From assembly GCA_036524155.1 (NCBI GenBank), contig DATDCV010000506.1:10204-74203 (forward strand): DNA of 64,000 bases. Reading direction: 5' to 3'. This document shows, piece after piece, positions 7,454 through 16,909 of the stretch; position 1 is the stretch's first letter; every line of letters begins with the position of its first letter. This stretch comes from DATDCV01 sp036524155. GTDB lineage: Bacteria; Verrucomicrobiota; Verrucomicrobiia; Limisphaerales; UBA8199. The notes beneath the pieces were generated by a model that saw only the letters and a program-made list of their open reading frames with translations, was not told the origin of the DNA and searched no databases. A program made the position numbers and the translations under genes.

Positions 7454-8908
7454 ATGAACTTTTCCAGTAAGGCATACATCCCCCACCAGCCTCAGTTCAT
7501 CTCAGGCAGCAAGGCAAGGTCCGTGGCTCGACTCGCACTCCTCGTCCATCTTTGCTGTGCTCTGCAACCCCTTTTCGTTCAGGCGCAGACTAATTTCACC
7601 GTCCTAAAGCTGTTTCAGTTGCCGGACGCGGGAGTGCCGGGCGGGGGACTGGCAGAAGGCAAAGACGGTGGACTCTACGGAGTCACAGCGGCCGGAGGCG
7701 TATCGAATATGGGTACGGTCTTCGTCCTCCGGTCTGACGGCTCAGGCTACCGCACTCTGAAGAGTTTCGTGGGAACCGATGGAATGACGCCCTGGAGCAC
7801 GCTCCTGGTGAGCAGCAATGGGACACTGTTCGGCACCACGTATTCGGGCGGGCGATCAAATTATGGCACGGTATTCAAGATCAGCCCGAGCGGAACCGGA
7901 TTTCAAGTTCTTCACGAGTTCGCAGGTGGCAGCGATGGGAAGATTCCTTCCGGAGCACTCATCGAAGGTCGGGACGGTGGGATCTACGGAATGACAGATT
8001 CCGGAGACAGCACCACGCGTGGAACCATCTACAGAGTGAATCCGGCTGGCACTGGATACTCCGTGGTTCATGCCTTCACTGGCGGCCCTGATGATGGCCA
8101 ACAGCCGAAGGGACGCCTTCTCCAAACCAGAACCGGCACACTTTTCGGAACTGCCACCTTCGGCGGCGGCACAAAACAACCGGGTGTCGTTTTCCGGCTC
8201 GAACCCGATGGTCTCTACTGGCTACCCCATGTGTTCGGCAGTGCCGGTGACGGAAGCCAGCCTTCAGCGGGTTTGTTGCAGGCCAGCGACGGCATGCTGT
8301 ATGGCGTCACCGCCCGCGGCGGCGCGGGGACGGTGGGCACGGTCTTTAAGATGGATGAGTACGGGGGAAACTACTCGGTCCTGTTGAGCTTTCAGAGAAT
8401 CGCAACGGACGCGCAGGTGCCGAACTCGGAGCTCGTAGAGGGCACCGACGGCGCGTTGTATGGTACCACCGCCTGCTATGGCGACATCAATTCCGGCACG
8501 GTATTCAGGCTGATGAAGGACGGCAGCGGCTATGCCGTCCTGCACGTCCTCGCAACCTCCGTCTCCGTAAGTGACTTTACTACGCCAAATGGGCTCTTGG
8601 CAGGGAGGGAGGGCAGCCTTTTTGGCACCATCCAGTATGGCGGCGGAGGCCCGGACACGGGCGGATGCGCTTACATGCTCAGCCCACTGCCTTTGCCACC
8701 CAAAATCTTGTCTATAACCCTCGGCGGGGGCGGGGTCTCGATTCAATCTGCAGCCACTTCGGGTATTTACTACGACCTGCTCCGGTCGACGAACCTTTCA
8801 TCCTGGTCCGTGCTCAATACCGTATTGTCCCCTCCCAACGGCCAACTAGGCTGGACAAATGCGGGCAGCCCTGAACCGGCCGCCTTTTACCGGCTCCGGC
8901 AACATTGA
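7454..8908 (+). CDS. Secreted GloVer (Gloeo_Verruco) tandem-repeat protein
   Basis: 484 residues. A signal peptide (VARLALLVHLCCALQPLFVQAQ) is followed by about seven tandem units of 50-60 residues with the pattern GTVFKISPSGTGFQVLHEF, then DG.LYG.T..GG. This is the Gloeo_Verruco repeat (TIGR03803) found in choice-of-anchor proteins; a beta-propeller-like fold is likely. The C-terminus (YYDLLRSTNLSSWSVLN ... FYRLRQH) matches a module shared by other secreted repeat proteins in this window. The start is ATG 7454. Substrate or surface partner is unknown; exported surface-protein function is inferred. Confidence 0.88.
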   Translation: MNFSSKAYIPHQPQFISGSKARSVARLALLVHLCCALQPLFVQAQTNFTVLKLFQLPDAGVPGGGLAEGKDGGLYGVTAAGGVSNMGTVFVLRSDGSGYRTLKSFVGTDGMTPWSTLLVSSNGTLFGTTYSGGRSNYGTVFKISPSGTGFQVLHEFAGGSDGKIPSGALIEGRDGGIYGMTDSGDSTTRGTIYRVNPAGTGYSVVHAFTGGPDDGQQPKGRLLQTRTGTLFGTATFGGGTKQPGVVFRLEPDGLYWLPHVFGSAGDGSQPSAGLLQASDGMLYGVTARGGAGTVGTVFKMDEYGGNYSVLLSFQRIATDAQVPNSELVEGTDGALYGTTACYGDINSGTVFRLMKDGSGYAVLHVLATSVSVSDFTTPNGLLAGREGSLFGTIQYGGGGPDTGGCAYMLSPLPLPPKILSITLGGGGVSIQSAATSGIYYDLLRSTNLSSWSVLNTVLSPPNGQLGWTNAGSPEPAAFYRLRQH

Positions 8909-9174
8909 GCCAGAAAAGAGCGTGAGCGGCCGGTGGGCCCCATTCTTCACAGCGCGGCGGCGGACGAGGTGTAGGATTACCCGCTGGACCTGAAAGATTT
9001 CCAGGGAGTCGCAAGATTTGAACCATAGGTTGGCTCGCGATGATGCACTCGATGGCCGATCCACCGGGAGCCCGCTGTTGCCCGCCGCAGTTTGCACAGT
9101 GCATGGTGCACGGTCCACGGTCGCAGAAGTCCCAAGCTCAAAGCCCAAATTCTAAGGTCCAGGACCGAGCATCC

Positions 9175-9200
9175 GGCGCGCGGACTTCAGTCCGCGCGCC
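9175..9200. repeat. Perfect 26-bp palindrome, family B, copy 1
   Basis: Arms GGCGCGCGGACT and AGTCCGCGCGCC flank a 2-base centre. A near copy occurs at 46155-46177 in opposite orientation, also next to a GACC flank. REP-like intergenic element. Confidence 0.8.
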
Positions 9201-9451
9201 GACCACGCCCCAGCCGGGGTGAGTACTCCACAGCTGTTGGTAATGAGTTCTTCCTCCCCAGCAACGCTCATGTCGTCGCGTCACGAACACTGCGAGCACT
9301 TTTACAGGCTGAAGAAGAGCTACGGACGACCTGGACTGTCGTCGCCATGAACACGGGAAAAGGGGCGAGCCTCTACTGTGATCTCTGCTGGAAAGTCACA
9401 ATTTCTGCGACCCCCGTTCGGGGGTAGCGCACGCTTTGTGGCGTTGGTTCC

Positions 9452-9522
9452 GCAAAAGGGGTTCACCCAGAGCCCTGCTTCATTTTCCTTCTGAACTTGC
9501 AGTTTGGCGGGTGGACGGCACC
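9452..9522. repeat. Repeat family C, copy 1 (3' tail of a lost gene)
   Basis: Starts GCAAAAGGGGTTCACCC and ends GGTGGACGGCACC; copies lie at 28130-28199 and, partially, 32059-32097. Read on the minus strand it encodes PSTRQTASSEGK followed by a stop. That is nearly the same tail as the small reading frame at 28157-28390, so the repeat is the end plus 3' flank of a multicopy gene. Confidence 0.75.
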
Positions 9523-9713
9523 CACCGGATTGAATGCCGTTCGGCCCGTCCGGCTACCGCTCGCGGGGTCAGACCTGCATTCTATTCACTGGGGAACCTC
9601 CTCTGGGCCAGAACCCACTATTTTCACAAACGCGCGGTAACTGTTTGAATCCGGATCACGAAATAAGCCGGGACATCATCCAGAAAATCAGCCAAACTAT
9701 TACGACGCTAAAC

Positions 9714-10997
9714 ATGAAAAAGAGGTCCAGATTGAGATGCGTCGCGGCCATCCTGCTCGGCGCGTTGGCGATGGCGAATGCGGCAGATACAAATGCCGCG
9801 AGCTCCGCCGCCCCAAGCTCACGCGAGCAGCGCTGGAAGGAGGACCTGGATTATTTCGCCAAGGAACTTCCCGCCAGGCACATACGGTTCTCCCAAATCG
9901 CCTCGTCGAAGAGATTCCAGCGTGACGTTGATCGTCTTAGCGCGGAAGTACCGCAATTGTCTGACACTGAGATCGTGCTGAAGTTAATGCGCCAGGTGGC
10001 CGGCTTAGGCGTGTCGCACACGCGCGTGGATTGGCCGGGCGGGGCGCTCGCGTTTCACGAGTATCCGCTCGGGTTCTACTGGTTTTCCGACGGGCTGGCG
10101 GTTGCCTCGGCACGTCCTGAGTATCAGGAAGCGGTTGGTGCCCGCGTGATCCGGCTCGGCTCGCGCAAACCACGGCAAGTTCAGGAGGCCCTGGCGGCAT
10201 ACGTTCCTCACGAGAACACCGCCAACCTCCTGGGCGAGAGCCCGGTCTTCCTGCGCAAGGTCGAGTTGCTCCAATATTTGCGGATCGCCGATGCGGATGG
10301 CCGCCTGCGGTTGCGACTTGAGAAACCCAACGGCCAACCGTTTGAACTGAGTGTTGCGCCCGACGCTGATCCTGCACGGACCAACCGGATCGCGATTTGG
10401 GACGCACGGGCGGTCCCCCGCAAAGCCGCGAGCAAATCCGCGGAGGCGCCTTACTGGTATGAGCATTGGCCTGAAGCCCGGACGCTCTATCTCCAGTACA
10501 ATGAATGCGGGGACCTGCCCGGCAATCCGTTTGCGAGTGTTGTCCAAAGCATGTTTGCCGTCGCAGACACACAACCGGTCCAGCGGGTGATCGTGGACTT
10601 GCGGGGCAACGGCGGTGGCGACTCCACTGTGGTGATGCCGCTGTTGGAGGGCTTGAAGACGCGCCCCGCCTTGAGCGCCAGGAGGCATCTCTATGCCTTG
10701 ATTGGCCGCGGCACATGTTCTTCCGGAATGTGGGCCGCCTTGGACTTGGAGCAACGGTTCGGCGCGCTCCTGGTCGGCGAGCCGACCGGCGGCAAGCCTA
10801 ATTCCTACGGAGACGTGCGCCTATTCGAGCTGCCGCATTCCAGGCTGGTGGTGCGCTACTCGACCAAGTGGTTCCAACGGAGGGACGGAAATTCGCCCTC
10901 GCTCAGCCCCAATCTACCGGCGCTCCCGTCACTTTCCGATGGTCTCGCGGGCCGCGATCCGGCTTTGGAGGCGGCACTGAATTTTCCGCTCGAATGA
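9714..10997 (+). CDS. Secreted S41-family peptidase
   Basis: 427 residues from ATG 9714, with a signal peptide (LRCVAAILLGALAMANA). The C-terminal half carries the S41 tail-specific protease core: VIVDLRGNGGGDS, then GRGTCSSGMW with Ser336 at the nucleophile position, and GEPTGGKPNSYGD with Lys361 as the general-base candidate. This Ser/Lys arrangement is that of the Tsp/tricorn group. No PDZ domain is evident, as in many secreted S41 proteins. The frame is open 60 codons upstream, but only the chosen start gives a signal peptide immediately. Probable role: extracytoplasmic proteolysis; substrate unknown. Confidence 0.85.
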   Translation: MKKRSRLRCVAAILLGALAMANAADTNAASSAAPSSREQRWKEDLDYFAKELPARHIRFSQIASSKRFQRDVDRLSAEVPQLSDTEIVLKLMRQVAGLGVSHTRVDWPGGALAFHEYPLGFYWFSDGLAVASARPEYQEAVGARVIRLGSRKPRQVQEALAAYVPHENTANLLGESPVFLRKVELLQYLRIADADGRLRLRLEKPNGQPFELSVAPDADPARTNRIAIWDARAVPRKAASKSAEAPYWYEHWPEARTLYLQYNECGDLPGNPFASVVQSMFAVADTQPVQRVIVDLRGNGGGDSTVVMPLLEGLKTRPALSARRHLYALIGRGTCSSGMWAALDLEQRFGALLVGEPTGGKPNSYGDVRLFELPHSRLVVRYSTKWFQRRDGNSPSLSPNLPALPSLSDGLAGRDPALEAALNFPLE

Positions 10998-11269
10998 GCG
11001 AGCGAGAGCGGATCAAGCCGCCAGAACGATCTGCCGGCAGTAACCAACGAGCCAACGGCCTCACCGTCTCACGCTCCTTCCCCTTTCCACTCTCTGCAGC
11101 TTCACCCGCTTTTCCAGTTGCGCAATGCTTTCAAGGTCCGCCAATTGAAGACTCGCGGGAATCTTACCTTGGCTCATACGTCGGTCCTGCTCTGGCTCAA
11201 TCCTGCTGATATACCGGTGGGACCTGGGCTCACGAAGTTAGCCTCTCCGGATGACCGGATTCGCGCGAG

Positions 11270-13351
11270 CTAAAGTTGCTTGAGACGATAGAACCTCAGA
11301 GCGGTGCCAGGGGCCTGCGGGTCCGAAATGGTTGCATCCTGGCCGTTGCCCGAGATCGGGCCGCCTGGAAGGTCGGTCCAGTTGGAACCTGGGTTCGAAG
11401 AGTATTGCGCTGAATACTGCTGCCCGGCAAAGGTGCGGAAGGTAACGGCCGGAACACCATTGCTCAGGCGTAAGCCACCGAATTGCAGTTGGACCGGAAC
11501 CGCCAAACTGTAGCTGCGGTAGCGAGAGTTGCTCCAATCCGCGCTGCCCCCGGCCAGCGCGACCACGACGTTGCTCAAGCCTGGCGGCACATTGGACTGG
11601 CCTTCGTCATTACCACCCCAGGCCACCATCGTGCCATCGGTCTTCAGAGCGAGGCTGTGGTGCTTGCCCGCCGCAATCGCCAGCACATTGGTCAAACCCG
11701 CTGGTGGGGTTCGTTGCCCGCTGGCGTTGTCGCCCCATCCAACCACGAGACCGTCGGCCTTCAAGGCCAGGCTGTGCGTGCCGCCGGCCGCCACGGCGAC
11801 AACGTTGCTGAGGCCGGCCGGGACGTTGGTCTGCCCACTACTGTTGCCTCCCCAGGCCGCTACTGTGCCATCTTGCTTGAGTGCCAAGACGTGCGCGCCG
11901 CCCGCGGAAACGGCGCTGATATTTCCCAGGCCTGCCGGGACATTGGTCTGGCCGCCGCTGTTGCTGCCCCAGGCAACCACCATGCCATCCTGCTTGAGCG
12001 CCAGGCAAAAGCCATCGCTGTAATCGAACGAACCCGCCGCAATGGCGATCACGTTGCTCAGCCCTGCCGGCACATTGGTTTGATGCGTCGAGTTGAGTCC
12101 CCACGCGGTCACGAGACCATCAGCCGTCAGCGCCAACGCGTGGAACGAACCTGCGGCCAGGGCCGTCACCCGGCTCAGGTCCGCCGGTGTTGCCAGCCTC
12201 CCCCAACCCGCCACGGTGCCGTCACTTCTCAGCGCGAGGGTGAAGTTTCCGCCTGCGGCTGCGCTCACGATGTCGTTCAGTGCGCCAGGCACGTTCGCCT
12301 GACCCAGTGAGTTGGCGCCCCAGGCCACGAGCCGTCCGTCGCTCAGGCGAGCCACACTGTGCGCCAGGCCGGCAGCAATGGCGATTACATCGCCTAAGCC
12401 CGCCGGCACATCGGTCTGACCGTTGCTGTTGCTGCCCCAGGCGACCACGGTGCCGTCACGCTTCAACGCAAGGCTGTGCGCCTGCCCAGCGGCGATGGCG
12501 ATCGCGCCGGTCAGGCCTGAAGGTACATTGGTTTGGCCGTTGCCGTTATTGCCCCAGGCGACAACCGTCCCATCATTCTTGAGGGCCAGGCTGTGACTGC
12601 CTCCGGCGCTCACCGCCATAACATTGTTCAAGTCGGGTGGCACATTGGTCTGGCCATAGGAATTCGGTCCCCAGGCAAACACGGTGCCATCATTCAACAA
12701 CGCCAGGCAATGGCCACCGCTGTAAGTGACGCCGCCGCCGCCGGCCCCGGCTCCGCCGCCGGCCGCGAGCGCAACCACGTTGCTCAGGCCGGAAGGCACC
12801 GCTACTTTGCCCCAGCCCGTCACCGTGCCGTCGTTCTTCAACGCCAGGCTCAGCTCCTGTCCGGCGGCAATCGCCACCACATTGCTCAATGCCGGCGGCA
12901 CGCTGGTTTGACCGACGAAATTGTAGCCCCAGGCGACAACGGTTCCATTGCTCCGGAGCGCCAGGCTATGGCCGAAAGTATCCACGGTATAACTCGAACC
13001 GGCAGCCACGGCGACCACGTTACTCAATCCGCCGGGCACCGCCGCCTGTCCGCCGTCGTTGCATCCCCAGGCCAGGACTGTGCCGTCATTCAGAATGCCC
13101 AGGCTGTGGTTCTCGGCGGCCGCAATATTAGTGAACACCTTTCCGGGCGGTAGATACGGCAAAGTCACCGCTCCCCAGCTCACGATTTGGCCTGACGGCG
13201 CACTGGCGGCCAGGACGGACAGCCCCAGAGTCGCGCCTGCCAAACCAAGCCACGCTGCGGCGCGCGCGTGGAGCGCGAAACGCCATCGCCCGCATGGTCC
13301 GGAAACGAAGTGCCGCAGAGACAGTCCCGACCCGAAGAGTTGCCTCGTCAT
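11270..13351 (-). CDS. Secreted RCC1-repeat protein
   Basis: About 693 residues composed mainly of 12-13 RCC1-type units (SLALKNDGTVVAWGNN, GQTNVPSGLTG, AIAAGQAHSLALK), which build a seven-bladed-propeller-like fold. A hydrophobic export segment (AAAWLGLAGATLGLSVLA) precedes the repeats. The C-terminus (RTFAGQQYSAQYSSNPGSNW ... FYRLKQL) is the module shared with other secreted proteins here. A GTG at 13445-13447 would add 32 residues; ATG 13349-13351 is preferred because it puts the export segment closer to the start. Directly downstream of a second RCC1 gene on the same strand, 123 bp away, so a duplicated pair is likely. Confidence 0.87.
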   Translation of the reverse strand: MTRQLFGSGLSLRHFVSGPCGRWRFALHARAAAWLGLAGATLGLSVLAASAPSGQIVSWGAVTLPYLPPGKVFTNIAAAENHSLGILNDGTVLAWGCNDGGQAAVPGGLSNVVAVAAGSSYTVDTFGHSLALRSNGTVVAWGYNFVGQTSVPPALSNVVAIAAGQELSLALKNDGTVTGWGKVAVPSGLSNVVALAAGGGAGAGGGGVTYSGGHCLALLNDGTVFAWGPNSYGQTNVPPDLNNVMAVSAGGSHSLALKNDGTVVAWGNNGNGQTNVPSGLTGAIAIAAGQAHSLALKRDGTVVAWGSNSNGQTDVPAGLGDVIAIAAGLAHSVARLSDGRLVAWGANSLGQANVPGALNDIVSAAAGGNFTLALRSDGTVAGWGRLATPADLSRVTALAAGSFHALALTADGLVTAWGLNSTHQTNVPAGLSNVIAIAAGSFDYSDGFCLALKQDGMVVAWGSNSGGQTNVPAGLGNISAVSAGGAHVLALKQDGTVAAWGGNSSGQTNVPAGLSNVVAVAAGGTHSLALKADGLVVGWGDNASGQRTPPAGLTNVLAIAAGKHHSLALKTDGTMVAWGGNDEGQSNVPPGLSNVVVALAGGSADWSNSRYRSYSLAVPVQLQFGGLRLSNGVPAVTFRTFAGQQYSAQYSSNPGSNWTDLPGGPISGNGQDATISDPQAPGTALRFYRLKQL

Positions 13352-13474
13352 AACAACGTGTGCTGCCCTTATACTACCCTGGATGCGAGCTCGCAATGCG
13401 CGAAACTTATGGTGCTTGAGGAATTGGCGGCGGGGGCAGGACTTCACGCTCGATCCTGGAAGCGCCCGTTCGGG

Positions 13475-15241
13475 TTACCAACGCAGCACTCGGTAAAAGC
13501 GTTGCGGGCCGGCGGTTTGCTGGGTGAGGGTCAGTGCCGCGCCATTTCCGGCGAGCAGCCGGACTGTCGTCCAATTGGGAGCGCTGAGTGAATCGGCGGA
13601 TTGCAGCGCATACACCCGCCCGCTGCGGGAAGCAATCGACAGGTTCAATGCATCGGCCGATACCGAGACGGCGGTGATCGACGCGTGGAGAAGCTGTGAC
13701 GGCCGGCCGACCAAAGCCAGGTCGTGGTCGGTGCCAGCGGCAATGGCGACTGCGTTGGTCAGTCGCGGTGGGGCGATTGGATTTCCAGGGTCATTGAGGT
13801 GCATCCCCCAACCCGCCACCTTGCCGTCGGCACCGAGAGCCAGACTATGGGCGGCGCCCGCCGCGACCGCGACCACATTTGTCAGCCCGACGGGGACGTT
13901 CGTTTGCCCTGCATAGTTTTGGCCCCAGGCTGCCACGGTGCCGTCGGCGAGCAACGCCAGCGCGTGCGAATCGCCAGCGGCAATCGCCACAACGTTGCTG
14001 AGATTGGCTGGAACACGAGGACCGCCTCCCCAGCCTGTGACCGTGCCATCGGCTGTCAGCGCCAGGCTGTACGAGTTCGCGGCGATGCCGATGACATTGC
14101 TTAGCCCGGGGGGAACATTTGTCTCACTATACGCATTATACGGATTGCCTCCCCAGGCCGCCACCGTGCCGTCGGCCAGCAACGCCAGGCTGTGCGATGC
14201 CCCGCCCGCAATCGCCACCACATCGCTTAAACCTGCCGGCACATTGGTTTGGCCGTAACGGTTGTCTCCCCAGCCAACGACAGTCCCATCCGCTTTCAGA
14301 GCGAGACAGTGCCAACTGCCGGCGGCAATAGCGATGAGGTTGGTCAAGCCGTCCGGACACGTTGTCTCCCCGAGAGTGTTCTTGCCCCATGCGGCTACGG
14401 TCCCGTCGCTGCGGAGCATCAGCCCGTCGTAGTCCCCGGCATCGATGGCCAGTAAATTGGTCGCCCCGGACGGGACCGCTGTCGCGTCCAAAAGAGACGA
14501 TCCCCAGGCCGTGAGTTCTCCCAGCTCGAGCACGGCGTTTGAGCTCGACAGCAAAGCGACGTTGTTGGTGATCAAAACAGTGTAGGCGCCCACGGTTGAA
14601 GAATCGACATTGGTCACGGTGTAGGAAGAGGTCGTTGCACCGGGAATCTCCTCTGTATTGAATCGCCATTGATAGCTCAAGGGTGGCGTGCCGCCGGGCG
14701 CCACTCTGAAGGTTACAGGGAAACCGGCGACTTGCGATTGGGATCTCGGTTGCAAGGAAATGATCGGCCCCACGGCTCCCGGAGTGTAGCTGACTTCATC
14801 CAGATAACCCCTGGAAATGGTATCTAATGCGGGTCCCTTGGCGTAGGTCCACCTGACGTTTTGCGAGCCGCTTCCGAGATAGACCGTTTGTTGCTGCCAG
14901 TTTGATTGCGACATCAAAGATAGCGCGGTGTTACTCGAAGTGAACGAGAGGGTGTTCATGTAAGAGGGGCTGCTCCACCAAAATGTCAATGTTCCTGGCC
15001 CGTTGAGCGTGGTCTCCAGAATCGAGCTGCCTGAGCCCATAATGGTGCCGCTCATCGCGGCCGAGGAGCCGTCGTGCGTATTCGAGGTCTCGGCGGACCA
15101 ACCCGAAACACCGTATGTCCCGCTGGTGCTCCAGGTGAGATCCGGTGCGTTGAGCGCATCCCCCAGCGCTTGACCGAACACCGGGAAAGAGCAAGCAAGG
15201 ACGAAGAATGAAAGGGAAAACCAAAAGCGGAAAGGTTTCAT
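13475..15241 (-). CDS. Secreted Ig-like plus RCC1-repeat protein
   Basis: 588 residues. Signal peptide (FWFSLSFFVLACSFPVFG); residues about 30-155 form a beta-rich domain (GPGTLTFWWSSPS, WTYAKGP, YLDEVSYTPG). An Ig-like domain follows at about 157-240 (ISLQPRSQSQVAGFPVTF, LSYQWRFN, SYTVTN). Seven or so RCC1 units then fill residues 245-500, and the C-terminal shared module ends RFYRVLRW. Transcribed with, and upstream of, the RCC1 gene at 11270-13351. RCC1 units are nearly identical between the two genes, consistent with recombination or recent duplication. Likely surface or secreted; ligand unknown. Confidence 0.9.
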   Translation of the reverse strand: MKPFRFWFSLSFFVLACSFPVFGQALGDALNAPDLTWSTSGTYGVSGWSAETSNTHDGSSAAMSGTIMGSGSSILETTLNGPGTLTFWWSSPSYMNTLSFTSSNTALSLMSQSNWQQQTVYLGSGSQNVRWTYAKGPALDTISRGYLDEVSYTPGAVGPIISLQPRSQSQVAGFPVTFRVAPGGTPPLSYQWRFNTEEIPGATTSSYTVTNVDSSTVGAYTVLITNNVALLSSSNAVLELGELTAWGSSLLDATAVPSGATNLLAIDAGDYDGLMLRSDGTVAAWGKNTLGETTCPDGLTNLIAIAAGSWHCLALKADGTVVGWGDNRYGQTNVPAGLSDVVAIAGGASHSLALLADGTVAAWGGNPYNAYSETNVPPGLSNVIGIAANSYSLALTADGTVTGWGGGPRVPANLSNVVAIAAGDSHALALLADGTVAAWGQNYAGQTNVPVGLTNVVAVAAGAAHSLALGADGKVAGWGMHLNDPGNPIAPPRLTNAVAIAAGTDHDLALVGRPSQLLHASITAVSVSADALNLSIASRSGRVYALQSADSLSAPNWTTVRLLAGNGAALTLTQQTAGPQRFYRVLRW

Positions 15242-15460
15242 GGGAGTTCGTTCTGTTCTTCGCAGCGTGTAAATGTGAACGTCAATAAAGTAAAGATGAT
15301 TGTTGGGTGGCTTCGATCTCCGATTCTACGCGGCGCTCTCCGTCCCTGTGAACGACAAGGAAAAGGGGTCGGAACCGAGTATTTTCAGAAACATTTCGCT
15401 GTCAGGTTCAGCCTAAGGTCAACTCGGCTCGAGGCCAACTCCGCAGCCCGACGCCAAGCG

Positions 15461-16339
15461 CTACTCAAACCTCTCCACCCACAGCAGGTCCTTCTCAATT
15501 TTGATGAGCTGTCGATCAATCGCAGCTTTCGTATCTTCGTGCGGACGCAACGCCGCCTCCTTGGCATATCGGATTCCCCGGCGCTGACCTGCCGCCAGTT
15601 CCGAGTCATACAGCCCAATCCAGTTCTTCCCCGCATGAACACTCTGCACACGCGCCTGTTGCCGGATAGAGGCCATCGCCGCCGTCGCCTCTCGCCGTTC
15701 CGCCTGCAGTTCCTTCTTCCGATGCCTTAGTTCTTTAACCAACAGCTCTTTCTCCGCCGACGTGTTCGGCGTGAAATCCACCGCCTCCTGCAATTGTGCT
15801 GCCATCTGGAGAAGCCGAGTCTTTCTCTGCCTCAGACTTGAAAGCTGGGCCGCAATCGCCTCCTCCCGATAGTGGCTGCCGAAGGCCCGCTTCAGAAACG
15901 ACCTTTCCTCGAATTCCCGCCTCGCTTGGGCCAGGGCCGTCGATCCTTTCGCGATCGCATGGTCTAACCCCCGCAGCCCCGCCACGATCTTCTTAATCTC
16001 CTCCTTTGCCTTTGCATCCCACCTGTCCACTTCCGCGTAGCTCGAAAGCTGCGCAAACTCTCGCATCAGCTTCTCAAAGCCACCATCCGCGTAGGCGAAT
16101 GGAAAATCCTCCTGGCCAGGTCCACCCTCTCCCCTTCTATCCGCCGCAACTGCAACCGATCGCGGCCCCGCCTTCACGCCGGATGGAATAACTTTGCACA
16201 CCGGCTCCCACGCACCCATGCCAGGCCTGGCATAGAGCGTATCAGCCGGAATTTCGCCCCGCCGGATCATCTCCTCCAGCTCGCGCAACTCAAAAGGTCC
16301 GCTCTCCTGATCGCCGAGCAAGATGTAGAAATCGCTCAT
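15461..16339 (-). CDS. GYF_2 domain protein with coiled coil
   Basis: 292 residues. Residues 1-50 (FYILLGDQESGPFELREL, GEIPADTLYARPGMGAWEP) match the GYF_2 domain, a small proline-peptide-binding fold common at the start of bacterial membrane-associated proteins. Residues about 85-290 are charged and helical (EEIKKIVAGLRGLDHAIA, AAQLSSLRQRKTRLLQMA), predicting coiled coil. No membrane segment is seen, so the protein is probably cytoplasmic. No enzyme motif. ATG at 16337-16339. The 219-bp gap upstream of 15461 shows nothing coding. Confidence 0.8.
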   Translation of the reverse strand: MSDFYILLGDQESGPFELRELEEMIRRGEIPADTLYARPGMGAWEPVCKVIPSGVKAGPRSVAVAADRRGEGGPGQEDFPFAYADGGFEKLMREFAQLSSYAEVDRWDAKAKEEIKKIVAGLRGLDHAIAKGSTALAQARREFEERSFLKRAFGSHYREEAIAAQLSSLRQRKTRLLQMAAQLQEAVDFTPNTSAEKELLVKELRHRKKELQAERREATAAMASIRQQARVQSVHAGKNWIGLYDSELAAGQRRGIRYAKEAALRPHEDTKAAIDRQLIKIEKDLLWVERFE

Positions 16340-16463
16340 GTTAGGCCCCGCAGATTTCGCTGCCGATACTGCGGCAGAGGTCGCCCATCGTCAAGCGAGT
16401 GTACACCTGCAAGGCTCGCCGTCGTGCCGCGAGCCGCACTTGAGGCTGAGTATAAAAGGGGAA

Positions 16464-16490
16464 TTGACAGTATATACGCCATTGGCGTAT
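16464..16490 (+). promoter_or_regulatory. Promoter and palindromic operator of a toxin-antitoxin locus
   Basis: A TTGACA -35 box lies at 16464-16469. At 16474-16490 the perfect palindrome ATACGCC-ATT-GGCGTAT overlaps both the expected -10 position and the toxin start codon. Such placement is typical of autoregulation by the toxin-antitoxin complex; binding is inferred. Confidence 0.65.
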
Positions 16491-16625
16491 GGTGCTGTGT
16501 GTGGAATTTATCGAGACGCCGACGTTTACGCGGTTGGTCGGAAAGCTGATGGATGACAATGAGTATGCGAAACTACAGCTCGCGCTGGCTCTGCGTCCTG
16601 ACTGGGGGAAGAGTTCGGATTATGA
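16489..16625 (+). pseudogene. HigB/RelE-type toxin with internal deletion
   Basis: The first about 40 codons (VEFIETPTFTRLVGKLMD, DNEYAKLQLALALRPDWG) are the normal start of a HigB2/RelE-like mRNA interferase of about 110 residues. The next bases, read one frame over, give EEFGL and a TGA that overlaps the antitoxin ATG as ATGA, as expected for the original toxin terminus. The middle of roughly 60 codons is gone and the frame is broken. The catalytic region is missing, so no active toxin is expected although operator and antitoxin persist. Confidence 0.75.
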
Positions 16626-16909
16626 AGAAAGACCTTTTTGGACAATTGAAGCAGAGCCTGCGCGAGGCAAACCTGATCAAACGCGGGCAGTTGAAGCCTG
16701 GCCGAGTGTTTCACGTGAATCCGGAGTCGGACATTGTGCGGGTGCGTGGCAAGCTGGGTTTGTCGCAGCCGAAGTTTGCGGCGATTTTGGGCATCAGTGC
16801 CGATACGTTGCAGAACTGGGAGCAGGGACGGCGGACGCCAACTGGGCCGGCGAAGGTGCTGCTGAAGATTGCCGCGAGACACCCTGAGGTGTTGTTGAAA
16901 GTGGTGTAA
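16622..16909 (+). CDS. HTH antitoxin, NadS/HigA-like
   Basis: 95 residues, complete. Residues about 35-85 contain an XRE-type helix-turn-helix (IVRVRGKLGLSQPKFAAI, SADTLQNWEQGRRTP), with the C-terminal PTGPAKVLLKIAARHPE typical of NadS-type antitoxins. The ATG at 16622 overlaps the relic toxin stop, indicating translational coupling in the ancestral operon. It probably still binds the palindrome at 16474-16490 and represses its own promoter. A solitary antitoxin may serve as an orphan regulator or an anti-toxin for related loci; this is inference. Confidence 0.88.
   Translation: MKKDLFGQLKQSLREANLIKRGQLKPGRVFHVNPESDIVRVRGKLGLSQPKFAAILGISADTLQNWEQGRRTPTGPAKVLLKIAARHPEVLLKVV

Larger units (their letters stand above)
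8909..9713. other. Long intergenic region with two repeat copies
   Basis: About 800 bp with no convincing gene on either strand. It holds a 26-bp palindrome (9175-9200) and a copy of repeat family C (9452-9522), and around 9606-9632 a short stretch like ACTATTTTCACAA that recurs loosely at 15380-15393 and 16930-16946. Frames here give Arg/Pro-rich translations typical of non-coding GC-rich DNA. Confidence 0.6.
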
